NCBI GenBank assembly: GCA_964471915.1
Contig: CAYYID010000004.1
Coordinates: forward strand, 1-64,000
Length of the DNA stretch: 64,000 nucleotides
Direction of reading: 5' to 3'
Source: JAIEPW01 sp964471915
GTDB lineage: Bacteria; Acidobacteriota; Terriglobia; Bryobacterales; Bryobacteraceae
In this document: positions 1 to 7,089 of the stretch, in pieces
Layout of the letters: every line of letters starts with the position of its first letter
Position numbering within the stretch: the stretch's first letter is position 1
Translations under genes and position numbers: made by a program
The notes under the pieces: model-generated
What the model saw: the letters and a program-made list of their open reading frames with translations, nothing else
Databases searched by the model: none
Told to the model about the DNA's origin: nothing

Positions 1-242
1 GTCTTGGAGGCCACTTCGCGCACCATCTGCGCGCCCATGTTCTCCAGCGGATCCTTCAGCTCCACTTCCTTCGCCACGGTCACGCCGTCCTTGGTGATCG
101 TCGGCCCGCCGAACTTCTTCTCCAGCACGACGTTCCGGCCCTTGGGACCCAAGGTCACCTTCACGGCGTCCGCCAGCTGGTTCACGCCCCGCAGGATCGC
201 CTGCCGGGAATTTTCGCTATAGACAATTTGCTTCGCAGCCAT
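1..242 (-). CDS. groEL: Chaperonin GroEL, N-terminal 80 residues (cut by window edge)
   Basis: ATP-dependent cage chaperonin that folds cytosolic proteins together with GroES. Reading leftwards from the ATG at 242, the visible product begins MAAKQIVYSENSRQAILRG and carries the apical/equatorial N-terminal hallmarks VTLGPKGRNVVLEKKFG and ITKDGVTVAKEV, all diagnostic of GroEL. The rest of the gene lies beyond position 1. A GGAGGA ribosome-binding site sits about 11 nt before the ATG, and the start is only 18 nt after the groES stop, so the two genes form one operon driven by the promoter/CIRCE at 701-730. Identity is certain; only the length is incomplete. Confidence 0.97.
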   Translation of the reverse strand, partial: MAAKQIVYSENSRQAILRGVNQLADAVKVTLGPKGRNVVLEKKFGGPTITKDGVTVAKEVELKDPLENMGAQMVREVASK

Positions 243-260
243 GGTTTCCTGTTCCTCCTG

Positions 261-581
261 TTACGCCGACTTCTTGTTGATGCTCTTCGCGCCGCCCTCG
301 ATGATGCCCAGGACTTCGTCCTCGCGCATGATCAGCAGCTCTTCGCCATCGATCTTGATCTCGCTGCCCGAGTACTTGCCGAACAGGATCTCATCGCCCA
401 CGGCGACGTCCAGCGGCACCAGCTTGCCGTCTTCCAGGCGCTTGCCCTTACCCACGGCGACTACCTTCGCCCGCTGCGGCTTTTCCTTCGCCGTATCGGG
501 GATGAAGAGCCCGCCGATCTTTTCTTCCTTGTCTTCTTCGCGCTTGACCACGATGCGGTCGTACAGCGGCCGAATGTTCAT
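261..581 (-). CDS. groES: Co-chaperonin GroES
   Basis: 10-kDa heptameric lid of the GroEL chamber. The 106-residue product starts MNIRPLYDRIVVKREE and contains the mobile-loop region EKIGGLFIPDTAKEKPQ, then the conserved GDEILFGKYSG and the C-terminal ILIMREDEVLGI-like segment, the usual GroES layout and length. A longer in-frame extension exists upstream to 779, but the ATG at 581 matches the family start and has GGAGG 8 nt before it. First gene of groESL; expected to be HrcA-controlled because of the CIRCE element upstream. Confidence 0.97.
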   Translation of the reverse strand: MNIRPLYDRIVVKREEDKEEKIGGLFIPDTAKEKPQRAKVVAVGKGKRLEDGKLVPLDVAVGDEILFGKYSGSEIKIDGEELLIMREDEVLGIIEGGAKSINKKSA

Positions 582-700
582 GGACTTACCTCCAATGTGA
601 GTCACAGAAGATGCTGTCGTTGTGCAGGCTGCCCGCGAGCGGAAACCCGCGGGTTGACCCGGTTCCGCCTTCCTGAGCCGGGCGCCGCCTGACCTCCACA

Positions 701-730
701 TTATTAGCACACTCCGCCAAGGAGTGACAA
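701..730 (-). promoter_or_regulatory. groESL promoter, -35 TTGTCA / -10 TAATAA
   Basis: On the minus strand TTGTCA (725-730) and TAATAA (701-706) are separated by 18 nt, giving a plausible vegetative promoter about 120 nt upstream of the groES start. The spacer is filled by the CIRCE inverted repeat, so repressor binding would directly block RNA polymerase. The hexamers were found by eye and are not perfect consensus. Confidence 0.6.
704..730. promoter_or_regulatory. CIRCE operator (HrcA-binding site) of groESL
   Basis: The left arm TTAGCACAC (704-712) and right arm GAGTGACAA (722-730) are separated by exactly 9 nt. This matches the CIRCE consensus TTAGCACTC-N9-GAGTGCTAA at 8 of 9 and 7 of 9 positions. 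The location immediately upstream of groES and the overlap with the promoter are as in known HrcA-regulated groESL operons. The repressor gene hrcA is not in this window. Confidence 0.88.
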
Positions 731-740
731 GAGCCTCTGT

Positions 741-752
741 TAAGTGATTGAT
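741..752 (+). repeat. 12-bp direct repeat, copy 1 (TAAGTGATTGAT)
   Basis: An exact copy of TAAGTGATTGAT lies at 877-888, same orientation, 136 bp away. Both are in the 415-bp region between divergent groESL and the TonB-receptor gene. This copy lies just upstream of the groESL promoter. It may be a shared regulator site; no function is known to me. Confidence 0.6.
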
Positions 753-876
753 AGAAATGCCTTTATATACAATTAACAAATCTTATTCGACTCTGCGTTG
801 CGGGGTCAACCACCCCTACGCGATCCCGTAGAAGCGTCTCCGCAATTCCGAAACCGGGCGACCCGCTTGGCCGCTG

Positions 877-888
877 TAAGTGATTGAT
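877..888 (+). repeat. 12-bp direct repeat, copy 2 (TAAGTGATTGAT)
   Basis: Second exact copy of the 741-752 repeat, about 110 bp before the TonB-receptor start. The remaining intergenic sequence (582-996) contains the groESL promoter and CIRCE but no convincing gene; small ORFs there lack ribosome-binding sites and family features. Confidence 0.6.
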
Positions 889-996
889 TCTGTGTTTCTT
901 TCACCCCAACTTGGTGGCTAACCGCCCCAAAGCATTCGGACTCCGGATTGCTCAGGTATGCCTGGTTGTTGGGGTGTGAACTATGGAGCAAATACA

Positions 997-3900
997 ATGA
1001 ATAGAACAACTTGGTACAGAATGGCCCTGGCCCTTCTGGTCCTGGTCCCGATGGCGCTGGCGCAAATCACCGGCGACATCCTTGTGACCGCGCTCGACAA
1101 GAGTGGCGCGGTCGTCCCCAACGCGAAGGCTACCCTGCGCAGCCTCGATACCGGAGCGGTGCGCAGCCTTCCCACCAGCCCCGACGGCACGGCGCGGTTC
1201 ACCTTGCTCTCGATCGGCAGATATGAAGTCACCATCGAGGCCGGCGGCTTCGCGCCGGCCAAGAGCGCAGTCACCGTCAATTCCGGCGCTGTTCAGGAGA
1301 TGAAGTTCTCCCTCGATGTCGCCCAGGCCCGGCAGGAGATCGTCGTCACGGACTCGGCGGTCGAGATCAACACCGTGAATGCGCAGTTGCAGACCACGGC
1401 GATCGCGCGGGACATCGCCAACCTGCCGATCAACACCTCCACGGCCGGAGTGCTGGCCATTGCGCAGATCGCGCCGGGCGTGTCGCCGTTTCCGCCGCAG
1501 GATAACAACGCCTTCCTCGGCTTCGGCAACTTCAACGTTAACGGCGGGCGGGGACGCGGCAATAACATCACGGTCGACAACGCCACCTCCACCGACGTCT
1601 CGACTACTGGCTCTGTCGGCCTCGGCACGGTGCCGATCGACGCCATCCAGGAAGTCAACTTCATCACGAACAACTTCAGCGCGGAGTTCGGGCGCAACGC
1701 GAATTCCCAGTTCCAGATCATCACGAAGAGCGGCTCCAACGAATTTCATGGCTCGGCGTTCGAGTTCTTCCGCAACGACAAGCTGAACTCGCGCGACTAT
1801 TTCGACCGCACCGGCAAGGCGACCACCAATCGCGACAACCTGTTCGGGGCGACCGCGGGCGGCCGCATCATTAAGGACAAGCTGTTCTACTTCGGGTCGG
1901 CGCAGTGGAACAAGATCCGCGGCGCGGGCGGCACGCGCGTCGCCACGGTCCCGACGCCTGCTCAGGTCAGCTCGATCACGGACCCGGTCTCGCGCCGGCT
2001 CTGGGACCAGTCCAACGGCGTCGCGTCCCCGGCGGGCACGATCACCAATGCCGCGCCCAACTCGGCGGACACCTGGGCTTATTCGGCCAAGATCACCTGG
2101 AACCTGTCAGATAAGGATACGCTGTGGGGCCGGATCGGTCAGAACGACATTGCCAACGTCACCCCAGGCATCACCTTCATCAGTTCCAACTTACTCGGCA
2201 ACGGCGCCTCCTCCGTGGACCGGCAGACCAACGCGACGCTCTCCTACACGCGGACGCTGACCTCGCGGCTAGTCTACAACTTCCTCGGGTCGTTCGGCCG
2301 GAGCCATCCGGACTTTCAGCCCACGGCGGCGAACCTGCAACCGTACATCAACTTCACCGACGCGATGGCGGATCTCAACACGTGGACCGGCGGACCCCAG
2401 GGCCGCACCCAGAACACCTACCAGTACCTGAACACCGCCACCTACGCCCTCGGCAAGCACACCCTCAAGGGCGGGTACGAACTGAACCGCATCCAGGCGA
2501 ACTCCTACTTCGAGTCGCTCACCCGCGGCCAGTACGACTTCGCGAACTTCGCGGCTTTCGCGGCCGGCACGCCGACGCAATATATTCAACGCTTCGGCAA
2601 CTCCGTGCGCGGCAATCGCGTGTGGGGCCACTTCGGATTCTTCCAGGACGACTGGCGCGTCAGCCGCACGCTAACCGTCAATCTCGGCCTCCGCTACGAG
2701 GCGAATCTCGGCGCTACGGAAGTCAACGGGACCCTGTCGAACCTCAACCTCCGGGGCGCCGCCGCCCTCGGCGGCGCGGGAACCGGAGCCCTGGGTACGG
2801 TCGAGGTCGTGGATCGCGCCTCCCAGAACCAGCACAACTGGGCGCCCCGCGTCGGCCTGGCGTGGAACCCCGGCAACGGGAAGTGGTCCATCCGCACCGG
2901 GTACGGCATCGGGTACGACTTCAACTTCCTGAACCCGATCACCAACCTGCGCTTCGCGGCGCCTTTCATGTACCAGTTGAATCTCACGACGTTCGGTGGC
3001 GCCAACTCCTACGCCAATCTCGCGGCCTACAATTCGGACTTCCAGCGTCAGGGCGCCGCCCTCGTCGGCGGTTTCGGCACCACCATCCGCAACTTCGGCG
3101 CGATCGCCGGAGTGGATCAGGCGTTGCGCAATCCGCAGATCCACCAGTGGAACCTGACGATCGAGCGCGACATCATGGGCATGGTCGTCCGCGCCGGCTA
3201 CGTCGGCACCAAGGGCAACCACCTGCAGCGGACGCGGAACATCAACCCGATCCCCACGTCGTCGATCCCGATCGCGACGTCGACGGCCGATGAGACCGCG
3301 AACGCCGCCACCTACACCGCCCTGCGCACCCAGGCCAACGCCGGACCCACGGGTCCCACGAACCGTTTGGATCCACGCTTCGGCAACACCACGCTGGTCG
3401 AGTCGGGCGCGAATTCGAACTTCCATTCGCTCCAGGCCACCGTGGCCAAGCGCTTCGCTAAGGGCTTCAGCTTCAACGCGAACTACACCTGGTCGAAATC
3501 CATCGACGACGGTTCTGACGCGCTCGGCGTCCTCATCAATGACAACCAGACCGCTCAGAATCCGGACAACTGGCGCAACAACCGCGGCCCTTCTTCGTTC
3601 GACCTCAACCACCGCTTCGTGGTGAGTAACGTCTGGGATCTGCCCTGGTTCAAGCAGGCGTCGAACGGCTTCCTGAAGCACGCCCTCGGCGGCTGGCAAC
3701 TCTCGGGCATCGCCCAGTTCCAATCCGGACTGCCGCAAAACGTCATTACCGGAGCGCGCAACGGCAATGGCGACACTTCGTTCCGGGTGATTCCGGCCGG
3801 CAACGCCCCGATCCGCCCGAACCTGACCGGTACGCTGAACTTGCCGTTCCAGCCCGATCCGGGCAGCGGCGCCAACAACCCGAACCTGATCACCAATTCG

Positions 3901-4176
3901 GGTCTGTCCTTCCCCTTCTACGGGCAGTTCGGCTCTCTCGGCCGTAACGCTCTCCGTCAGAACGGCATGGTCAACTTCGACTGGACCGCGGGCAAGCAAT
4001 TCGCCCTCACGGAACGCATCAAGTTCCAGATCCAGGCGCAGATTTTCAACGTATTCAACAACACGTCGTTTACGTTGCCGGGCGCGCTGCTCAACACGCC
4101 GGCCAACTTCGGCTACTACCAGGCGACCAACACGCAGCCGCGAAACATTCAACTGAATGCCCGCGTAACCTGGTAA
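997..4176 (+). CDS. TonB-dependent outer-membrane receptor with carboxypeptidase-regulatory-like N-terminus (Oar-like)
   Basis: 1059-residue outer-membrane protein of the large acidobacterial TonB/Oar class. Residues 1-23 form a signal peptide (hydrophobic core MALALLVLVPMALA). Residues about 24-110 are a beta-sandwich carboxypeptidase-regulatory-like domain (ALDKSGAVVPNAKATLRS). A plug domain follows (INVNGGRGRGNNITVDN-like region near residues 180-240, NNFSAEFGRNANSQFQIITKSG), then a long beta-barrel ending in the aromatic ARVTW, typical of BAM substrates. The start at 997 is preferred over the in-frame ATG at 958 because it yields a proper signal peptide and has TGGAGC about 8 nt upstream. 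The substrate is unknown; such receptors usually take up polymers or their fragments. Single gene followed by a strong hairpin. Confidence 0.9.
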   Translation: MNRTTWYRMALALLVLVPMALAQITGDILVTALDKSGAVVPNAKATLRSLDTGAVRSLPTSPDGTARFTLLSIGRYEVTIEAGGFAPAKSAVTVNSGAVQEMKFSLDVAQARQEIVVTDSAVEINTVNAQLQTTAIARDIANLPINTSTAGVLAIAQIAPGVSPFPPQDNNAFLGFGNFNVNGGRGRGNNITVDNATSTDVSTTGSVGLGTVPIDAIQEVNFITNNFSAEFGRNANSQFQIITKSGSNEFHGSAFEFFRNDKLNSRDYFDRTGKATTNRDNLFGATAGGRIIKDKLFYFGSAQWNKIRGAGGTRVATVPTPAQVSSITDPVSRRLWDQSNGVASPAGTITNAAPNSADTWAYSAKITWNLSDKDTLWGRIGQNDIANVTPGITFISSNLLGNGASSVDRQTNATLSYTRTLTSRLVYNFLGSFGRSHPDFQPTAANLQPYINFTDAMADLNTWTGGPQGRTQNTYQYLNTATYALGKHTLKGGYELNRIQANSYFESLTRGQYDFANFAAFAAGTPTQYIQRFGNSVRGNRVWGHFGFFQDDWRVSRTLTVNLGLRYEANLGATEVNGTLSNLNLRGAAALGGAGTGALGTVEVVDRASQNQHNWAPRVGLAWNPGNGKWSIRTGYGIGYDFNFLNPITNLRFAAPFMYQLNLTTFGGANSYANLAAYNSDFQRQGAALVGGFGTTIRNFGAIAGVDQALRNPQIHQWNLTIERDIMGMVVRAGYVGTKGNHLQRTRNINPIPTSSIPIATSTADETANAATYTALRTQANAGPTGPTNRLDPRFGNTTLVESGANSNFHSLQATVAKRFAKGFSFNANYTWSKSIDDGSDALGVLINDNQTAQNPDNWRNNRGPSSFDLNHRFVVSNVWDLPWFKQASNGFLKHALGGWQLSGIAQFQSGLPQNVITGARNGNGDTSFRVIPAGNAPIRPNLTGTLNLPFQPDPGSGANNPNLITNSGLSFPFYGQFGSLGRNALRQNGMVNFDWTAGKQFALTERIKFQIQAQIFNVFNNTSFTLPGALLNTPANFGYYQATNTQPRNIQLNARVTW

Positions 4177-4191
4177 CCGCGCTGCCGATGC

Positions 4192-4228
4192 AACCGCCCC
4201 GCCGGTCTCGAAGACCCGCGGGGCGGTT
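4192..4228 (+). terminator. Hairpin terminator after TonB receptor
   Basis: AACCGCCCCGC (4192-4202) pairs perfectly with GCGGGGCGGTT (4218-4228) in an 11-bp stem, and the loop itself contains a GGTCT/AGACC stem. Only a weak T-rich tail follows, so termination may be imperfect. It lies 16 bp after the stop codon. Confidence 0.7.
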
Positions 4229-4321
4229 CTGCGTCTGTTCGACTCTTCGCGGCCCTCGCCCGCCGGGATCTCGACACCTCCTCCGCGTTCCCTAAAGCTA
4301 GAACAAGGAGAGGAAGTCGCA

Positions 4322-4585
4322 ATGAACCTGACCATCGAAATCCCGGATGAAATAGCGCAGAGGATTCAGGCTGCCGGCGTCAATTTGTCCCGTCAGGCTC
4401 TTGAGGCTTTCGCGCTAGAAGAATTCAAGCGTGGCCGAATTAGCAAGCCGGAGTTACGACGTCTGCTCGGGTACGGGACCCGGTCGAAGCTGGACGCCTT
4501 CCTTAAGGCTCACGGCGTTTCCGAGGAGTACACGTTCGAGGACTTCGAACTGGAGCGCGCGGCTCTCAAGGACGCTGGCCTGTAG
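4322..4585 (+). CDS. UPF0175 family antitoxin-like protein
   Basis: 87-residue protein beginning MNLTIEIPDEIAQRIQAAG, with an N-terminal beta-strand/helix DNA-binding-like segment and the family core RQALEAFALEEFKRGRIS followed by LRRLLGYGTRSKLDAFLKAHGV. UPF0175 proteins typically sit upstream of DUF3368 PIN-like toxins, which is what is seen here: the next reading frame begins at the last base of the stop (4585). AAGGAGAGG about 9 nt upstream of the ATG supports the start. The antitoxin ORF is intact although its toxin is broken, so it may now act alone, for example protecting against related incoming modules (inference). Confidence 0.82.
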   Translation: MNLTIEIPDEIAQRIQAAGVNLSRQALEAFALEEFKRGRISKPELRRLLGYGTRSKLDAFLKAHGVSEEYTFEDFELERAALKDAGL

Positions 4586-5112
4586 TGGTTCGGCGGGTCG
4601 TTGCCGGCACCAGCCCGATCAACTACCTCATCCTCATCGGGCACATCGAGCTGCTTCCCGTCCTGTTCGTAGAAGTTGCCGTGCCCCGGCTGGTCGCCAT
4701 CGAACTTGGCCATATTGACGCGCCGGAACCGGTCCGGCAATAGATTTCGCAGCCGCCCGGGTGGCTGGAGATCCACGCCATAGCCGCTCCGGCTGCCGAA
4801 CGCGGGCTCGATGAAGCAGAGGCCGCCGCGATTTCGCTGGCGGAGTCGCTTCGGGTCGGCCTCCTGCTGATGGATGAACGCGCCGGAGTGCGTGTAGGTC
4901 GACAGCGGGGCCTCAGGGTGACGGGTACCCTCGGGCTGCTGGATCTCGCGGCGCAGCGGGGCATGATCGACTTCGCCGCAGCAGTACCAAAGCTGGAAGC
5001 GACCTCGTTCCGGTTGCCGGTCGCCCTTGTAGCGGAACTGCGGTCCAGACACGCTCACGAGGTCCATATGACTCCGCTCCCCTGCGCCGCGAGGTTCGTT
5101 GTAGACTGGTAA
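4585..5112 (+). pseudogene. Inactivated DUF3368 PIN-like toxin
   Basis: Starting from the GTG that overlaps the antitoxin stop, the frame encodes a full-length DUF3368-like protein: SPINYLILIGHIELLPVLF, VPRLVAIELGHIDAPEPVRQ, then an in-frame TAG (4741-4743), then ISQPPGWLEIHAI, LDEAEAAAISLAESL, LLLMDERAG and RGLRVTGTLGLLDLAA to a TAA at 5110-5112. Related proteins have Trp where TAG stands, consistent with a TGG to TAG change. The first PIN aspartate in the usual ADTSP motif is also Gly (AGTSP). Two independent lesions in an otherwise continuous frame indicate recent decay. Internal reinitiation (ATG at 4870) could at most give an 80-residue C-terminal fragment. Confidence 0.8.
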
Positions 5113-5122
5113 TTGGCCTCAT

Positions 5123-5196
5123 TGGGAGGTCGTCTAACGGTAAGACTGCAGACTCTGGATCTGCGTATCGGGGTTCGAATCCCTGCCTCCCAGCCA
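5123..5196 (+). tRNA. tRNA-Gln (anticodon CUG)
   Basis: Cloverleaf read directly: acceptor TGGGAGG with CCTCCCA, D-arm GTCT/AGAC, anticodon stem GCAGA/TCTGC enclosing loop CTCTGGA (anticodon CTG, glutamine), and T-arm CGGGG-TTCGAAT-CCCTG. Discriminator G and a genomically encoded CCA end at 5196. It begins 10 bp after the decayed toxin frame and ends 5 bp from the aat stop, which is on the other strand. Confidence 0.96.
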
Positions 5197-5201
5197 ATCC
5201 C

Positions 5202-5780
5202 TCAGAAATCCGCCGCGCGCGACAGCGCCTCCGCCAGCCGCGCCTCGTAGACCCGGCCCGCAATCTCCACCGCCCCGAACTGCGCCAGGTGCGGCGTCAG
5301 ATACTGCACTTCCAGCAAAGTGAAGCCCCGTTCCCGCAGGCGTCCCGCCAGGCTGGCCAGCGCGACCTTCGACATGTCGGTAACCCGGTGGAACTTCGAC
5401 TCCGCGAAGAACGCGGCGCCCAGATGGACCCCGTAAGTGCCGCCGACCAGCAGGTCTTCGATCCACACCTCCACCGAGTGCGCCTTGCCAAGTTGGTGCA
5501 GTTCGCCATAAGCGCGGTGGAAGTCCTCGGAGATCCAGGTTTCGTCGCGCTCCGCGCAGGCGCGCATGACGCCGCCGAAATCCTGGTCAAAAGTGACGCG
5601 GAAGTCCGGCTTGCGCATGCGCCGCGCGAGCGATCGCGAAACGTGGAACTGATCGAGCGGGATGACGGCGCGGCGGCGCGGGCGATACCAGTCGATGGCG
5701 CCCGTTTCGGGGTCCGCCATCGGGAACGCCCCGCGGCGGTAGGCGAACTCGATCATCTCCGGCGTCAAGGGGGCGCGCAT
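5202..5780 (-). CDS. aat: Leucyl/phenylalanyl-tRNA--protein transferase
   Basis: Adds Leu or Phe from aminoacyl-tRNA to the N-terminus of proteins starting with Lys or Arg, marking them for ClpAP via the N-degron pathway; cytosolic. The 192-residue product has the family signatures YRRGAFPMADPE near residue 14, a WYRPRRRAVIPL segment, VGGTYGVHLGAAFFAESKF (family GG-YGV-LG--FF-ESMF) and FHRVTDMSKVALASL, and is at the short end of the family's normal length. Upstream 72 bp separate it from the DUF1501 gene stop on the same strand; co-transcription is possible. Confidence 0.93.
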   Translation of the reverse strand: MRAPLTPEMIEFAYRRGAFPMADPETGAIDWYRPRRRAVIPLDQFHVSRSLARRMRKPDFRVTFDQDFGGVMRACAERDETWISEDFHRAYGELHQLGKAHSVEVWIEDLLVGGTYGVHLGAAFFAESKFHRVTDMSKVALASLAGRLRERGFTLLEVQYLTPHLAQFGAVEIAGRVYEARLAEALSRAADF

Positions 5781-5852
5781 AGAGAAAAATCGGCCGCGGG
5801 GAGCTTCCGCTCCGCGCGGCCCCTTACTCTCGGCGCTCTCGCGCGAGAAAAA

Positions 5853-7079
5853 CTATCCTAAGACATTTCGAAACTTCGGTGGGTAGCCCGGGAAGACGCC
5901 CGCCAGGTTGCGGTTGCCGAGCTGCTTGGCGACCAGTTCCCCCAGCACGTCGCGGAAATCGGTGGTGACCGCAAGGTCGCGGCCTTCGTAGAGCTGCTCC
6001 GGGGCCAGGCCCGGCCAGTCGCCGTGGACCTTGCCGCCCTTCACGCCGCCGCCCAGCACGAACATCGCGTTGGCGTGTCCGTGGTCCGTGCCGCGGTTGC
6101 CGTTCTCTTTCGCCGTGCGGCCGAACTCGCTCATCGTGACGATGGCGACGTCCTGCAGACGGTCGCCGAGGTCCTGCACAAAGGCGGCAATCCCCTGCGC
6201 GAACTGGCCGAGCAGATTCGCCAACTGTCCCTGCGAAGGCCGCGCCGCGAACTGGTTCACGTGCGTGTCCCAGCCGCCGATGTCGGTGAAGGCAACTTCG
6301 AGCCCGGCATTGGCCTTGATCAGCCGGGCGATCTGGCGCAGGGAGTCGCCGAACCGGCCGTTGGGATATTGCGCGCCGTGGGCCGGCTCCCGGTTCTGCT
6401 CGCGGATCGACTGTACGATTTTCACCGCGTCGAAGGCGTCGCGCGCGGTGGCCCCGAAGGCCTTGTCGAGGGTCGCGGCGTACATCTCCTCGAACGTCGC
6501 GGCGCCCCGCTGGTCGCGGACCTCGAACTCGTTCAGGTTGGCGATGGCGATCGCTTCGTTGCGCCCGCGCAGCGCGCGCGGCAGCGCCGTGCCGAGGGCG
6601 ACGGCGCGCACGGGCGACGCGGGCTGCTTCGCGAGCGTCCGGTTCAGCCAGCCGTCGCCGGTGGACTTCACGCCCGGTGTCCCGCTCTCCATGTAGTCCT
6701 GCGCGTCGAAGTGCGAGCGCGTCGGATCCGGGGATCCCGCCGCGTGGACAATGGCGAGCTGGCCCGCGCGGTAGAGCGGCGCCAGCGGCTGCATCGCCGG
6801 ATGCAGGCCGAAGAAGCCGTCCAGGTCCAGCGCGGCGTCCTCCGTGCCGTTGGGCCGCGCCACCGCGAGCGAGGGCCGCAGGTCGTAGTAGCGCGATTCG
6901 CCGAAGGGGACCACGGCGCTCAGGCCGTCCATCGCGCCGCGCTGGAAGATGGCCACCAGGACCTTCTTGCGCGGGCTGGGAGCATCCGCCGCGTAGAGCG
7001 CGCGCTCCAGCCATACCGGCGAGGCGCCGACGCCGAACGCCGCCAGGCCGGAACCTTTGAGAAAGAGTCTGCGTTTCAT
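5853..7079 (-). CDS. DUF1501 family exported protein (pair 1)
   Basis: 408-residue protein with a twin-arginine-like leader (MKRRLFLKGSGLAAFGVGA) and a sulfatase/alkaline-phosphatase-like fold suggested by features common to DUF1501: FQRGAMDGLSAVVPFGE, HAAGSPDPTRSHFDAQDYME, DIGGWDTHVNQ, VTMSEFGRTAKENGNRGTDH and LGGGVKGGKVHGDWPGL. Asp/His-rich patches (DTH, GTDHGHA) are consistent with metal binding. It starts 10 bp after the DUF1800 gene, the usual operon order for this pair. No biochemical function is established for the pair; roles at the cell surface are inferred from the leader. Confidence 0.9.
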   Translation of the reverse strand: MKRRLFLKGSGLAAFGVGASPVWLERALYAADAPSPRKKVLVAIFQRGAMDGLSAVVPFGESRYYDLRPSLAVARPNGTEDAALDLDGFFGLHPAMQPLAPLYRAGQLAIVHAAGSPDPTRSHFDAQDYMESGTPGVKSTGDGWLNRTLAKQPASPVRAVALGTALPRALRGRNEAIAIANLNEFEVRDQRGAATFEEMYAATLDKAFGATARDAFDAVKIVQSIREQNREPAHGAQYPNGRFGDSLRQIARLIKANAGLEVAFTDIGGWDTHVNQFAARPSQGQLANLLGQFAQGIAAFVQDLGDRLQDVAIVTMSEFGRTAKENGNRGTDHGHANAMFVLGGGVKGGKVHGDWPGLAPEQLYEGRDLAVTTDFRDVLGELVAKQLGNRNLAGVFPGYPPKFRNVLG

Positions 7080-7089
7080 GGCTGGTCTC

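Noticed and set aside
2671..4335. 554-codon open frame antisense to the TonB receptor
   Set aside because: Arg/Val/Glu-rich antisense artefact that crosses the terminator hairpin.
4741..5196. Programmed amber read-through of the DUF3368 frame by the adjacent tRNA-Gln
   Set aside because: The tRNA anticodon is CUG, not CUA, and a second lesion (loss of the PIN aspartate) already argues for decay.
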